Assembly: GCA_033675545.1 (NCBI GenBank)
Contig: JAWDGP010003868.1
Span: 25,001-89,000, forward strand
Direction: 5' to 3'
Source: Elysia crispata
Lineage: Eukaryota > Mollusca > Gastropoda > Plakobranchidae
DNA: 64,000 nt
Positions 1-17,935 of this stretch are shown piece by piece. Positions within the stretch are counted from its first letter, which is position 1. Every line of letters starts with the position of its first letter. A program made the translations under genes and the position numbers. The notes beneath the pieces are model-generated. The model saw nothing but the letters and a program-made list of their open reading frames with translations, was not told where the DNA came from and did no database searches.

Positions 1-800
1 ACTACCCAGACCTCATCTCAGATCTACTATCAGGGCTGACGCTAGTCTCTCACTACCAGGACCTCACCTCCTATCTACTATCAAGGGTGACGCTAGTCTC
101 ACTGATGGAACCTCACCTCAGATGTGTTATCAGGGCTGACGCTAGTCTCTCACCACTGGGACCTCACCTCAGATCTGCCATAAGGGCTGACGCTAGTCTC
201 TCACTACCAGGACCTCACCTCCTATCTACTATCAAGGGTGACGCTAGTCTCACTGAAGGGACCTCACCTCAGATGTGTTATCAGGGCTGACGCTAGTCTC
301 TCACCACTGGGACCTCACCTCAGATCTCCTATCAGGGCTGACGTCAGTCTCACTGATGGGACCTCACCTCAGATCTACAATCAGTGGTGACGTCAGACTC
401 ACTGATGGGACCTCACCTCAGATCTACTATCAGGGGTGACGCTAGTCTCACTGATGGGACCTCACCTCAGATCTACTATCAGGGCTGACGCTAGTCTCTC
501 ACTACCAGGACCTCACCTCCTATCTACTATCAGGGGTGACGTTAGTCTCACTGATGGGACCTCACCTCAGATCTAATATCAGGGCTGACGGTAGTCTCTC
601 ACTACCAGGACCTCACCTCCTATCTACTATCAGGGGTGACGTTAGTCTCACTGATGGGACCTCACCTCAGATCTACTATCAGGGCTGACGCTAGTCTCTC
701 ACTACCAGGACCTCACCTCCGATCTCAGGGCTGACCCTAGTCTCTCACTACCAGGACCTCACCTCCGATCTATTATCAGGGGTGACGCTAGCCTCTCACT
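1..800. repeat. Minisatellite, about 50-bp units in alternating two-type (dimeric) order
   Basis: Tandem units begin with the shared word ACCTCACCTC. Two subtypes alternate: one continues with CAGATCTACTATCAGGGCTG and ends in CTCTCACTACCAGG, the other continues with CTATCTACTATCA and ends in CTCACTGATGGG. The working period is therefore about 102 bp (two about 50-bp halves). The array enters from the left edge, so its true length is unknown. Short open frames here are read-throughs of the repeat and not genes. Confidence 0.95.
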
Positions 801-881
801 ATTAGACATCGTGTCAGATTTACCTTTTTTCATCACGCAAGATCTCAACAAAATTAGAATGTTAAGGTCCAAAAATGTGTT

Positions 882-884
882 TTA

Positions 885-968
<84 letters not shown>

Positions 969-969
969 A
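882..969. repeat. (TA)n microsatellite
   Basis: About 88 bp of alternating TA with a few single-base interruptions, self-complementary and prone to cruciform extrusion. Confidence 0.97.
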
Positions 970-2554
<1,585 letters not shown>

Positions 2555-2555
<1 letters not shown>

Positions 2556-2642
2556 TGAACAGGGATCGAACCTGCACCTCGATGCGGCACCCATCGCCTT
2601 GCCGAGGCAAGATCAGGCACTTAACTACTGAGCTATCCGCAT
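2555..2642 (-). mobile_element. tRNA-derived SINE head (A box and B box)
   Basis: On the minus strand the sequence runs GCGGATAGCTCAGTAGTTAA, which contains a good pol III A box (TAGCTCAGTAG), and ends near GGTTCGATCCC, a good B box. The two are separated by roughly 55-60 bp. The 5' and 3' ends do not pair as an acceptor stem, so I call it a tRNA-derived SINE and not a functional tRNA gene. Confidence 0.7.
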
Positions 2643-2802
2643 TTACAAAATAAATGCTTCAGGAACAGTGAATTTCATGCTGGCTTGAAAAGACTAAGAA
2701 GCTGAATCGCTAAGAACGATCAAGTCCATATTTTTACAGGACATAGACAAACTAGCCTCTAACGGATCTTAGAAAGATGCACATTTGACTAAAAGACATA
2801 CA

Positions 2803-3181
<379 letters not shown>

Positions 3182-3475
3182 GATAGGTAGATGTAATAAA
3201 CCCTATCTACTGTTATCCAGATGCGTGCAATAATCGGTTATTTGATATAGTCGGTCCACGGCAAGTTTTCTATAGACATTTTACACGTACTCAAGGACAG
3301 GGCAAAACCCTCAAAGCAGGACCTAAATATTCTCCCACCAAGGACAGCACGGCATGATTTGTTTTTGGAAGAGAGCTTTCTATAAATAGTGTCAAAAATA
3401 CGATCAGCTTTACATTCTCCATTGCTTGTGTGGGCTGTTCGGGTAAATAGTACTGACTGTTTGCATCTCCTGCAC

Positions 3476-3477
<2 letters not shown>

Positions 3478-3561
<84 letters not shown>
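3478..3561. repeat. (CT)n microsatellite
   Basis: About 84 bp pure CT. Confidence 0.98.
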
Positions 3562-3563
<2 letters not shown>

Positions 3564-3944
3564 CGCTCTCTCGCTCCCAGTTTCATCCCAGATATTTTCC
3601 CCAATCAATGAGTTTTTAGGGGTTATTGTTCTCTTTAATATCTCTCCACATATCGTCGATGTTAATCTCAATTTAATTATTTTGTCTTCACCATAGAACA
3701 CTTTCAATTGATCTCTATTTATAGCTGTGATATGAACATGTCGCGCTGTGTATTCATTAAGTTTTCATATTAATTCTTCTCTCACGGATGCTTTTTTCGC
3801 CTCTATTTTCTTTCTCAGCAGATGTTCTTGTGTTTAGGGACTTATCTCTATAATCATTCATACAAAGTTTCCAAGTTGATTTTTCCTTAATATCTGTGTG
3901 TGTCTTGCATTTTGTGAAAATAATGTCGATATATATATATATAG
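3562..3944. other. Single-copy spacer
   Basis: A+T-rich sequence. No feature could be supported. Confidence 0.55.
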
Positions 3945-4372
3945 ATGGCGTCTTGTGATATATCAGTATATGTGTGGCGTCTTGTGGTTTATTGGTATAT
4001 GTGTGGCGTCTTGTGCTTTATCAGTATATGTGTGGCGTCTTGTGGTTTATTGGTATATGCGTGGCGTCTTGTGCTTTATCAGTATATGTGTGGCGTCTTG
4101 TGGTTTATCTGTAAATGTGTGGCGTCTTGTGGTTTATCTGTAAAGGTGTGGCGTTTTTGTGATATTTCCGTATATGTCTGTAGCGTCTTGTTGTATACCC
4201 GCATATGTATGGTGCCCTCTTATATATCCCTATAGGAGTGGCGTCCTGTGATATATCCGCCTATTAATCTCATTTTGTGATATATCTGTATAATGGCGTC
4301 TTGTGGTAAATCTTGTTATGTTGTGACGTCTTGTGAAATATCCGCATATTAATGGCGTCTTGTAATATATCC

Positions 4373-4375
<3 letters not shown>
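3945..4375. repeat. 29-bp minisatellite
   Basis: The unit carries TGTGGCGTCTTGTG spaced 29 bp apart (for example 3974, 4003, 4032). It is well conserved to about 4140 and then decays, with the GGCGTCTTGTG core still recognisable until the following TA tract. Confidence 0.95.

Positions 4376-4431
<56 letters not shown>
4376..4431. repeat. (TA)n microsatellite
   Basis: About 56 bp of pure alternating AT at the right end of the 29-bp array. Confidence 0.97.
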
Positions 4432-4435
<4 letters not shown>

Positions 4436-4623
4436 GTATTTGTGTGTGTCATTTTCGATAAAAAATGTTTGTTTCGATATAGGCCCTTTGTGCACAGTGC
4501 TGTGTTGGTTGACTATCATGATCGCTGACCTTCCAAACTTGGCAATGACTTGGACTAGCTTTGACCTCTTGAGCTTCTCCCTCTCCTGCTATTCCTTTGT
4601 TTTTACCTTAAACTCTTCAACCT

Positions 4624-4737
<114 letters not shown>

Positions 4738-5638
4738 TTTTTTTTTTTTCCTTTCTCCTCTTTCACTATTTCTTTGTTTTTCATTCTTTCATTTTCAGTT
4801 ATCGTCTTTGTAATTTCAACTTTTTTTCCCCCTTATCCCACCTTTTCGCGTCTGTGTTACTCACTTTCCCCCTTTACAATACTATGTTCCTCCCATGCAC
4901 ATGTAATATTCTTTTCTGCACTCATTCCATTTTCCTCTCCTATAACTTTAATATTTTTTTCAAACTAATCTCTTTTTTCCCCTTGAATGTCCCTTCTGTT
5001 CTCTCTTTAATCATCTCACTCTCCATGAAATACTGTTTCTCTCTCTCTCTTTCTCTTTTTTTCTCTCCCACATGATCGCTTTCTTTGTCTGTTTACTTTT
5101 GGAGATGTCTTTTTCTTTTTCTTTCTGACATCCCCACCACTCAGCCTCTGATAGTTTATAGAAGTCTGACTTTTTATCTCAGATTTTTTTCTGAATGCTC
5201 TGCATCTGACCGCTGTAGGAACTTGGCATTTTTTCCTTTTCAAACATCTTCTTCCTATATTTAGACCTCCTGTGATATTTCCCTTCTTGAAGGCAAAAAA
5301 ATAAGAAAAAGAAAGAAAAGAAAAGAAAAGGCTCAGAAATGCACTCCACACACTCATCTCACGTTAAATTGACCTAAAGAGGAAGAGTCCGCCTCGCCGC
5401 ACCACCTCTCCACCCCCCCGCCTCCTTGGTTTGTGAGGCGTGGTTAACTGACTTGTTAGATATAGGAACACCTGCTCCGAGCGGAATGCTGATCTCGAAG
5501 CGGAGACAGAAGCCTCAACCTGTTTTGATTTGCTCCGCAAGGAATGTTCTGGATTTTTGCAGATTATGAGGAAGAAGCGATCGTCGGGGCTTGGTTTATA
5601 TAAATTATGAGCATAATAGACAGACACTGAGGAAGCAT

Positions 5639-5639
<1 letters not shown>
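4738..5639. other. Pyrimidine-rich then mixed spacer
   Basis: The plus strand is strongly pyrimidine-biased to about 5075. The rest is mixed sequence. A 213-codon open frame through the left part is low-complexity Ser/Leu/Phe and is not credible as a gene. Confidence 0.55.

Positions 5640-5720
<81 letters not shown>
5640..5720. repeat. (GA)n microsatellite
   Basis: About 81 bp pure GA. Confidence 0.98.
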
Positions 5721-5725
<5 letters not shown>

Positions 5726-5895
5726 TGGAATGGTCGGAGAACATATAAGTAGATTATAGATAGACAGAACGAAAGGCAAACAGGCGAAGAGAGTAGGCCG
5801 ACTCCAAATAAATTGGGAAACAGACTCTGAAAGAGCACGAAGATAGAATTTTACATATATTTTTTTTCAAAAACAGAGTGAGGGAGACAGACACA

Positions 5896-5896
5896 A

Positions 5897-5977
<81 letters not shown>
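5896..5977. repeat. (GA)n microsatellite
   Basis: About 80 bp GA with one CAG interruption at the left. Confidence 0.97.
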
Positions 5978-5981
<4 letters not shown>

Positions 5982-6473
5982 CAGGGAGGTATCAAAAAAT
6001 GAGAGAGATAGATTCTGAGAAATAAAGGTAAAGAAGAATTTCGAAATGGAAGGGAAAATGAGCTTCTATATAGAGGTTCCATACAAAGAGTAAACACAGA
6101 TAGGCTTGATAGATAAAGAAAGAGAACAGAGACGGCTATAGAGAAGACCGGGTATTAAGTTTTCCTGGTTGGGTTGTTTCTGAAAATGTTTTGTTAGAAA
6201 ACATCCTCCCATTTGTTGATTGAGCGTCAGGAGTATGGGTAGTTGATGTCGGACTCATGACGGCTGTCTGGATCTCTTGGGGAGGAATACCACAGGTTGT
6301 GGACATCTGTAAGATTTGCTAGAGGGAGAGGGGGGGGGGGGATACTGGTCAGTTGCCTTTTGAGGTAATCATGCCTGTAGTGCTACTTATTCTGATTCTG
6401 CAGCTGATAGTAGTGGTTGTGATAGTCTTTATGTTGCTGGTACTGGGAATGCTATTGCAGGCGGTCCTGTAGT
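5978..6473. other. Spacer with a short poly-G
   Basis: No gene was seen. A run of about 13 G lies near 6331-6343. Confidence 0.5.
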
Positions 6474-6763
6474 TGCTGGTGATGGTGGTCGGGTAATGGT
6501 GGTGGTGATGGTGGTGTGATGATGGTGGTGTGGTGATAGTGGTGGTGATGGTGGTGTGATGATAGTGGTGGTGATAGTGGTGTGGTGTTGGTGGTGTGGT
6601 GATGGTGGTGGTGATGGTGGTGTGGTAATGGTGGTGGTGATGATGATGTGGTGATGGTGGTGTGGTGATGGGGGTGGTGATGGTGGTGTGGTGATGGTGG
6701 TGTGGTGATGGTGTTGTGGTGATGGTGTTGTGGTGATTGTGGTGTGGTGATGGTGGTGGTGAT
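6474..6763. repeat. GTGATGGTG-type trinucleotide/minisatellite tract
   Basis: About 290 bp of interleaved GGT, GAT and GTG words (GTGATGGTGGTG and variants). The His/Thr-rich minus-strand open frames across it (up to 155 codons) follow from triplet periodicity and are open in several frames at once. Confidence 0.95.
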
Positions 6764-7139
6764 GCTCTTTTTGATGGGTGCGCTGTCTCCCCAGACCGCG
6801 CATGGTTGTAAATCATTACTCACGGTCTGTAGCGGTCCCAGAAAGGTGCACCGGAAAACTCTAGGTTCACCTGACAGTGGAGGAGCTATATCAAATATCA
6901 ACACCAACATAGAGTGTCAGATGTATAACTGCCAACAAAGACTTGCTCAGAGAAACTTGTAATAATTTCTTGTGCAGATCTAGGCTGTAGGTAGCAGCAA
7001 GCAATTAATGGATTTATTAATGCTGTGAAATACTTTTACTTGTGGCAAATTCGTTGCAAAATGAATAAAGTCAAAATGTTTTACACCGCAGAAAATACTG
7101 GTCAAAACAGTGATTCTGTTCTTTTTCTGCCTGACCTGA

Positions 7140-7144
<5 letters not shown>
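6764..7144. other. Single-copy spacer
   Basis: Nothing beyond unique sequence was recognised. Confidence 0.5.

Positions 7145-7220
<76 letters not shown>
7145..7220. repeat. (GA)n microsatellite
   Basis: About 76 bp pure GA. Confidence 0.98.
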
Positions 7221-7224
<4 letters not shown>

Positions 7225-7385
7225 TAATGTGGACTTTTTCCGCTATCCTATCTACATCCTTTTCTGATCCTCCAAGGCTGGCTACTGCACAAAACGTGAT
7301 GACTTCTTAACGGTTTTGGGCAAGTAGCAATCGATTACAGTCAGAAAGTTGATAACTGACGTGATGGCCTCTCAGTGGGTTTTTT

Positions 7386-8487
<1,102 letters not shown>

Positions 8488-8672
8488 TATAGCTGTTTTC
8501 CAGCTTTTAATGATTTAGTATAGCTGTTTCCCAGCTTTTAATGATTTAGTATAGCTGTTTCCCAGCTTTTAATGATATATTATAGCTGTTTCCCAGCTTT
8601 TAATGATTTAGTATAGCTGTTTCCCAGCTTTCCATGATATAGTATAGATGTTTACCAGCTTTTAATACTACT
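8488..8672. repeat. 31-bp minisatellite
   Basis: About six units containing TATAGCTGTTTCCCAGCTTT followed by TAATGATTTAG. Confidence 0.95.
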
Positions 8673-8755
8673 AATATTAGTGTTACAGAACTCACTGCCT
8701 GATCAACTGGGTTAATTCAAAGAATTCTCGAGTTCGTTATTTCTGTGGAAATCTC

Positions 8756-8799
8756 TGTCTGTGTCTGCCTGTCTGTCTGTCTGTCTCTCTCTGTCTCTG

Positions 8800-8884
<85 letters not shown>
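8756..8884. repeat. (CTGT)n grading into (CT)n
   Basis: CTGT units at the left pass into about 65 bp of pure CT. Confidence 0.96.
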
Positions 8885-8888
<4 letters not shown>

Positions 8889-9126
8889 TTATTTCCTTTC
8901 CTCCTTTATTTCCCTACTTTTTGGTCCCGAGCTTAATTTTCCTCATTGTCTACGTCCTTGCTTCAAATATTACTCCGACTCATTAGTTTTCAATTTAATT
9001 CTTTTCAGCTACTGTCTTTTTAGTTCTAACAACTTTGATTTAATTTTTTCATTTTTTTTTCTTTACATTACGATCCAAACTTTATCCTTTTGCATATCTA
9101 GCCATCTTCTCATCTTTGATATATTT

Positions 9127-9274
<148 letters not shown>

Positions 9275-9964
9275 CTCTGTCAATCTGCCAGCTAATTCGT
9301 TTCCATAGTTTACGATGCATTCCAGCACCAATCCGGTTTGTTTTTTTTTTGTTTTTTTAGTTTGTTTCTTTGTTTAGTTTTGTTTTATTTTTATTTTTTA
9401 TGAGCATTGACTTTCGAGGTAGAAAAGACCTCAGAAAAGGGATGAACTTACACATCCACTGCCCTTCCTCCTCCTCCCCTCCCACCCTGTGTGTCCTAAG
9501 TGTGCTCCAGCCGTCTACAGCCCCGGAAGATTGAAGGTGAGTGTGCGATGTCTCAGGTCTCGTGTCCTGATGTCTTGACATTTTGTGAAGTTCTCGGGAA
9601 GTACTCGCTGAGGTGAACAATTTCCTATACACTCTACTCCACTCTCTCTTCTCCTTTCACAACTGCTTTGACAATTTCTGCCACCTTGAGGAAATTATAT
9701 CTAACGATTTATGATTGAAGTGCTGATAGTGGCAGCAAAAATGACACGAAACTTTCTGCTTTTTTTATTTAAATTTTACCCTATTGGCTTTTATCACTTC
9801 GACTAACTTTTCCATTTTTTACCTTGTTTGTCGACCTAAACAACTATGCCGCAGAAATTGCGTGCAAAACTCAACAGACAACGTAAAACTCTGCAGATAT
9901 TTTGTCTGAAACTTTACCTGACATGCAATTCGTAGATAAATTGTGCTTCTTTCGATACAACATG
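9275..9964. other. Single-copy spacer
   Basis: T-rich at 9330-9400, then unique sequence. No supported gene. Confidence 0.5.
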
Positions 9965-10925
9965 TCCTTTGTAGATTCCATAAGATACTTGAGAGTCCAT
10001 CCAACATACAGTGACGTAGATACATAATTCCGTAAGACACTTGATACACCACCAAACGAGCCGTGACGTAGATACATATATTCCGTAAGACATTTGATTC
10101 ACCACCAAACGAGCCGTGACGTTGATATATGTATTCCGTAAGACACTTGATACACCACCAAACGAGCCGTGACGTAGATACATATATTCCGTAAGACATT
10201 TGATTCACCACCAAACGAGCCGTGACGTAGATACATATATTCCGTAAGACATTTGATTCACCACCAAACGAGCCGTGACGTTGATATATGTATTCCGTAA
10301 GACACTTGATACACCACCAAACGAGCCGTGACGTAGATACATATATTCCGTAAGACGTTTGATTCACCACCAAACGAGCCGTGATGTAGATACATATATT
10401 CCGTAAGACACTTGATACACCACCAAACGAGCCGTGACGTAGATACATATATTCCGTAAGACATTTAATTCACCAACAAACGAGCCGTGAGGTAGATATA
10501 TGTACTCTGTAAGACATTTGATACACCACCAAACGAGCCGTGACGTAGATACATGTATTCTGTAAGACATGATACACCACCAAACGCGCTTTGACGTAGA
10601 TACATGTATTCTGTAAGACATATGATACACCACCAAACGCGCTGTGACGTAGATACATGTATTCTGTAAGACATTTGATACACTACCAAACGCGCTGTGA
10701 CGTAGATACATGTATTCTGTAAGACATTTGATACACCACCAAACGCGCTGTGACGTAGATACATGTATTCTGTAAGACATATGATACACCACCAAACGCG
10801 CCGTGACGTAGATACATGTATTCTGTAAGACATTTGATACACTATCAAACGCACCGTGCTGTAGATATTTAGTGACGCATTTGACACACCATCACACGTG
10901 CTATGCTGTAGATATTCCGTGCAGC
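9965..10925. repeat. 53-bp minisatellite with trimeric higher-order units
   Basis: The unit carries CCGTAAGACA, CACCACCAAACG and GTGACGTAGATACAT. About 16 good copies plus decayed edges. In the left part a GACGTTGATATATG variant recurs 159 bp apart (10,121 and 10,280), which is exactly three units. After about 10,560 the array changes to a second subtype (AAACGCGCTGTGACG and ATGTATTCTGTAAGAC). Minus-strand frames of up to 209 codons are produced by the repeat. Confidence 0.96.
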
Positions 10926-11170
10926 AGTTCATACAACATAATTTATCATCCAGCAGTTATTCCATGCGACTCTCTATCCAACAGTACATGTATGTTTCAG
11001 ATATTCCGTGCGGAATTCATACAACATAATTAGCAACCAGCAGTTTTCCTATTCGACTCTGCATCCACACTAGTTCAGATATTCCCATGCCACTTAAAAT
11101 TTATTTGTAAGGCTCGCCTCTCAATATGTAAGGTAGCCCGCATTTCTTTCGCCATCAGACTCAAAGCGTA

Positions 11171-11830
11171 GTTTACAGCTACCTAGTGCGACTCTATACT
11201 CAACATGCTAGTTTACAGGTATCTCGTGTGGCACTATACTCAACATGCTAGTTTACAGGTATCTCGTGTGGCACTATACTCAACATGCTAGTTTACAGAT
11301 ATCTCGTGTGGCACTATACTCAACATGCTAGATAACAGATATCTCATGTGCCGTTTTACTCAATATGATAGTTTACATGTAGCTCATGTGACACTATACT
11401 CAACATGCTACTTTACAGATATCTCGTGTGGCACTATACTCAACATGCTAGTTAACAGATATCTCATGTGCTGTTTTACTCAATATGATAGTTTACAGAT
11501 ATCTCGTGTGTCATTGTACTCAACATGCTAGTTTACAGATATCACGTGTGGCACTACACTCAACATGATAGCCTTTAGGATAATCTCGTTTGATATTCTA
11601 CTTCACATGACAGTTTACAGATATCTCATGCAACACCCAACTCCAGGTGTTAGTCACTAGATTATCTCGTGTGACACTATACCCCTCATGTTAGTTTACA
11701 GATAATTATCTCATGCACCTCTTTATTCAATATGCTACTTTACAGATATCTCGTGTGACACTATACCCAACATGCAAATTTACAGACATCTTATGTACCT
11801 CTTTATTCAATAGGCTACTTTACAGACACT
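11171..11830. repeat. 40-bp minisatellite
   Basis: The unit carries GTTTACAGATATCTCGTGTG followed by ACTATACTCAACATGCTA. Best conserved at 11,200-11,560 and decaying to the right. Confidence 0.95.
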
Positions 11831-11965
11831 TTTCATTTTTTTTTTTGCTTTTTGTTGTTTTTTTTTTTTTTTTTTTTGGAGGGGGAGAGGGGGGATTAAC
11901 TGTGTTCGCCATATGACGCAGGCGTGTTTTGTTTATGCATGTGGGTCTGCCTGTATTGCACTGAG

Positions 11966-13480
<1,515 letters not shown>

Positions 13481-13489
13481 TTTGGGATT

Positions 13490-13770
13490 TGGGAGTTTGA
13501 GGAGATGCGTTGCATCGTGGTTAAGATATCATGGCATCATGGAGTTTGGAGAGTCAGGTAATAACTAGCATTATGGGCAATATACCACAGCAGTTCGGAG
13601 TTAAGAGTATGAGGAAATGACTAACATGATGGACAAGATAATACAGCAGTTTGATTTTTTAAGTATGAGGAAATGACTGGCATTATGGCAGTTCGGACTT
13701 AAGGGTTTGAGGAAATGACTAGCATTATGGACAAGATATTTCGCCAGTTTGGAGTTAACAGTATTAGGAC
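13490..13770. repeat. Decayed minisatellite, about 42-60-bp units
   Basis: Roughly five copies sharing GAGGAAATGACTAGCATTAT and CAGTTTGGAGTTAA-type words, with variable unit length. Confidence 0.75.
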
Positions 13771-13907
13771 AATTAACTGTAACCCATCAGAACCATCTAA
13801 TCACATCGAGTTAATATTATACATAGCATGAATCATACATTATTTAATGAGTCAGAATAATAAAATGTGTACTTTAAATTCTTAATAGTATCTATTTTTT
13901 TTAATTT

Positions 13908-14040
13908 AGCCAGGCAGCTCAGTGGTTAGCTCGTTCAACTGACAGGTCTACGATAGAGTTTTTAGTCCTTGGCTAAATCATCTGATGTTGGGGTTGAACA
14001 CCTAACTAGACGGAAAGCTGATGACTCAAGTTTAATTGTT
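13908..14040 (+). mobile_element. tRNA-derived SINE copy
   Basis: Begins AGCCAGGCAGCTCAGTGGTT, with a good A box (AGCTCAGTGGTTAG). The B-box region is decayed (GAGTTTTTAGTCC where GAGTTCGAGTCC is expected). It is followed by GGTTGAACACC and GATGACTCAAG, a layout like common mollusc tRNA-derived SINEs. The 3' end is approximate. Confidence 0.6.
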
Positions 14041-15040
14041 TAGACGTTTAGGGGACTATAACGCTTCATAGCATTATTATGATGAAGCATGCTTCACACT
14101 TTTTCGCATAATTAAATGTAAATTGCAAAGGGAAACAGAGAAAATAGATTTCTTTCTTCTATTTACAAGAAAAGACAGCCTTACTTGGGATCTCAAGTTT
14201 TTAAACCTTCATATTTCATGAGGATGTTTATCTTGGATGACATACCCAGGCCGTCCAGAGGCTGTGAAAGTCGGAAATGAGATTCAAGGGAGCACCAGGA
14301 TTCTCTGTGATCTCCCACTTGGTCCTCTCCACCAAGACCCTCTTTGGTCTCCCACTTGGTGCTCTCCACCACACACTCAAGTAGCGATGAGCCGGACCTG
14401 GACAAGACTCTGAAAGACATTGTTTAGGCGAAGAGATTTCAAGAAAATCTCCTGTACTTGACTGAGCGTATTTGGTTTTGACTCACTGCTTTCATTATTG
14501 TGTGTCTCACAAGTCTCTGTTACCGTATATTATACGAGGTCAAACCCTCGTAGAGGGGCCGATGTGAAGCAAGAAATGTCACGTCCTTCGTTTATCGTCA
14601 AGGCTTTCATTTGCACAACAGCCCAGTTGCAATAGGCTTGTAAGTTATCCACTTTATAAAGCAGCGTGGGATGCACGCGTCATTACTGGTAGATTCGGGA
14701 CTATCAAGAGCATTAGTTAAGAGTAACCACTTCTGGAGAGCAAAGTACTATGTTAGCAGAGAAAGATACTTCCTTGTTTCGATCTAGTCTTCCCTGTTCG
14801 AGTGTGTGAAGGCCCTAGGTGAACTCAACCATCTGCCTTGTCCTGCTACAGCAACAACACATTCGTGATTGTTATTATTTAAATGATTATAATGACTAAT
14901 ATTCGGCCTACTTAAATCGGTCTTGTATGATGTGCTAGATCTAATACATAATTCATCGCTGCAACGTTAGTGAATTGTTCTTTATCTTTTTTAGCAAAAT
15001 TCAAGGTGTATTACGTGCTGTATCCTTTTTATATCTAGTA
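14041..15040. other. Single-copy spacer
   Basis: One imperfect direct repeat (TCTCCCACTTGGT near 14,312 and 14,349). No gene was recognised. Confidence 0.5.
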
Positions 15041-15044
15041 GTTA

Positions 15045-15675
15045 TTAGAATAATTATGTGTAGCCAGAAATTTACCATCACTGGATTAGCTGACAAAACA
15101 ACCAATAGGATAATTATGTGTAGCAAGGCAGTCACTAGCACGGAGTTAGCAGACAAGACAATAACTATGATATGTGTAGCAAGACAATCACTAACATACA
15201 CATAGCTGATCAGACAATAATTAGGATATGTTCAGCAATGTAATCACTAACATACAATTAGCTGATTAGACAATAATTAGGATATGTCCAGCAATACAAT
15301 CACTAACATTCAATTCAAATCATCAGATGATAATTAGGATATGTCGAGGAGTACAATCATGAACATACAGTAAGCTGATCAGACAATAACTAGATATATT
15401 ATGTCTAGCAAGGCAATTACTCAAATTGCCTTCAGGTAGCTTATCGCACAATGCTTAGTATATGTTTGGCGTTGCAATACATTGCATAAGACTAGCTCAT
15501 CATAAAACTATTAAAACATAACTGACACGAAAATCACTAGCATACAGCTGGCTAACTGGACAAACACTAGACTATGTCTGGCAAGACAATCACTACCATA
15601 GAACTAGCTGACCAGACAAACACTGGACTATGTGTGGCAAGACAATCACTACCATAGAGCAAGCTAACTTGAAAA
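15045..15675. repeat. Decayed minisatellite, about 45-60-bp units
   Basis: About eleven copies share AGCTGATCAGACAATAA, AGGATATGTC and CAATCACTAACAT-type words. Unit length and sequence drift along the array. Confidence 0.85.
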
Positions 15676-15738
15676 TCACTAGACTATGATGGACAGAGCG
15701 TGTCTACTCTGAAGTCAGCTCAAACGGCGATCGGCCAC

Positions 15739-15742
<4 letters not shown>

Positions 15743-15821
<79 letters not shown>

Positions 15822-15945
15822 CAGAAAAACAGAGAGAGATGGAGAGAGACAGGCAGAAAAACAGAGAGACAGAGACACAGAGAGAGGGAGTGAAAGAGAG
15901 AGGGAGATAGACAAGGGCAGAGAGAGACAGAGAGGAAGATAGAGG
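15743..15945. repeat. (GA)n microsatellite with imperfect purine extension
   Basis: About 79 bp pure GA to 15,821, then about 120 bp of GA interrupted by GGCAG, ACAG and AAAAC. Confidence 0.96.
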
Positions 15946-16039
15946 AAGGAACCGATAAAGAGGGGGATGGTATGGAGGCTACAAGTTGTAACACTATTAT
16001 CATAATTATTCTCTGGACCTACATCTTTTTTTCTTCTCT

Positions 16040-16125
16040 CCCCCCCCCCCCCCTCTTCCTGTTGAAGTCTGATGTAATTTTATTATCATCAACCCCTACC
16101 CCCCACCCCCCACCCCCCTCACTCC
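16040..16125. repeat. C-rich tracts
   Basis: A run of about 14 C at 16,040-16,053 and a CCCCCCA-type run at 16,097-16,120. The opposite strand has G runs long enough for quadruplex folding. Confidence 0.8.
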
Positions 16126-16310
16126 TCCCGGTTGTTTTCTCTTCATCCTGGTTTATTTAGACTTGATACTATGCGACAGGCTAATCATTACTTCAACTAA
16201 GACACTTTTCTTCCATGAACCCCATCAGTTCACTCCCTTGGTCGCGCGCATTTACCTCCCCCCTCCACCCGCTCCCCTGAACCTCAGGTCTGAGCTTTGT
16301 CTCCGCGGCT

Positions 16311-16740
<430 letters not shown>

Positions 16741-17237
16741 CTCGTCGACTGATGAAGGTAGGTTTGTGTACCACCAAGGAGTGTATAGAGTGGTCCCACC
16801 CTCTATAACAGTGCAGCAGTGTGGCCCGCTGTAATGTTGCTGAGAGGCGAGCGGGCTTAGCTTAGGTGTACACACTTACTGCTGGTTAGAGCTTCTCCAA
16901 CCTCACCGCTGACAGGGAAGGGCACTCAAGCGTGGGACGCCCAACCATGATAATGGCCTTTTGCTGAGATCAATAACATCAGGAGTTGATCACAAAAATC
17001 ACCGGCAGTTGAGTCTGGCCAGCGAAGAGCCTCACGTACAGTGACTGGTGTGAACGCAACAGAAATACGACCTGGCAATCTCTATAGACCGACAGTGCTA
17101 GCTACCAAATATCGAGGTTGGTGGTCGTTATCTTAGACTCCTACCACAACTGAACCTGATTTGAGAGCTAAACTTTGTCTCCAATGTGAATCCTGTCAAA
17201 GTAGTGGAGAAACAATACACTGACTCCATCCATTGAC

Positions 17238-17238
<1 letters not shown>
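16741..17238. other. Single-copy spacer
   Basis: Mixed-composition unique sequence. No gene was seen. Confidence 0.5.
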
Positions 17239-17336
<98 letters not shown>

Positions 17337-17340
17337 CATC

Positions 17341-17432
<92 letters not shown>
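17239..17432. repeat. (ATT)n microsatellite
   Basis: About 194 bp of TTA triplets with an ATC patch at 17,335-17,350. Confidence 0.98.
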
Positions 17433-17433
<1 letters not shown>

Positions 17434-17635
17434 TTTTTAACATCTATTTATTCCAAATTTTATTTCAGACCCCTCAACCATATTCCTAAACTTGTGCCGC
17501 TCTGACTGAAAAATAGGAAGTCTTAAAGTGGACAGTGTCTACCTTCGCCTGACCGTTATGTTCCAGGATCAATGTCCAGTTTGGATATAACCATTGTCCA
17601 AGGTAAACTGACTTTCACTGAAACATGAATTATTA

Positions 17636-17804
<169 letters not shown>

Positions 17805-17893
17805 ATATAGAGAGAGATATAGATATAGAAGATCCTATCTATGAAATGCTCCCACACTTTATCACTCTTATCAGCTATTTCAACTTATCTTCA

Positions 17894-17896
<3 letters not shown>

Positions 17897-17935
<39 letters not shown>

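Noticed and set aside
6349-6910. His/Thr-rich 124-155-codon minus frames as a histidine-rich protein
   Set aside because: Three overlapping frames give similar low-complexity products of one triplet-biased repeat.
9819-10932. Minus-strand frames of 143-209 codons
   Set aside because: They are translations of the 53-bp minisatellite. Several frames are open at once.
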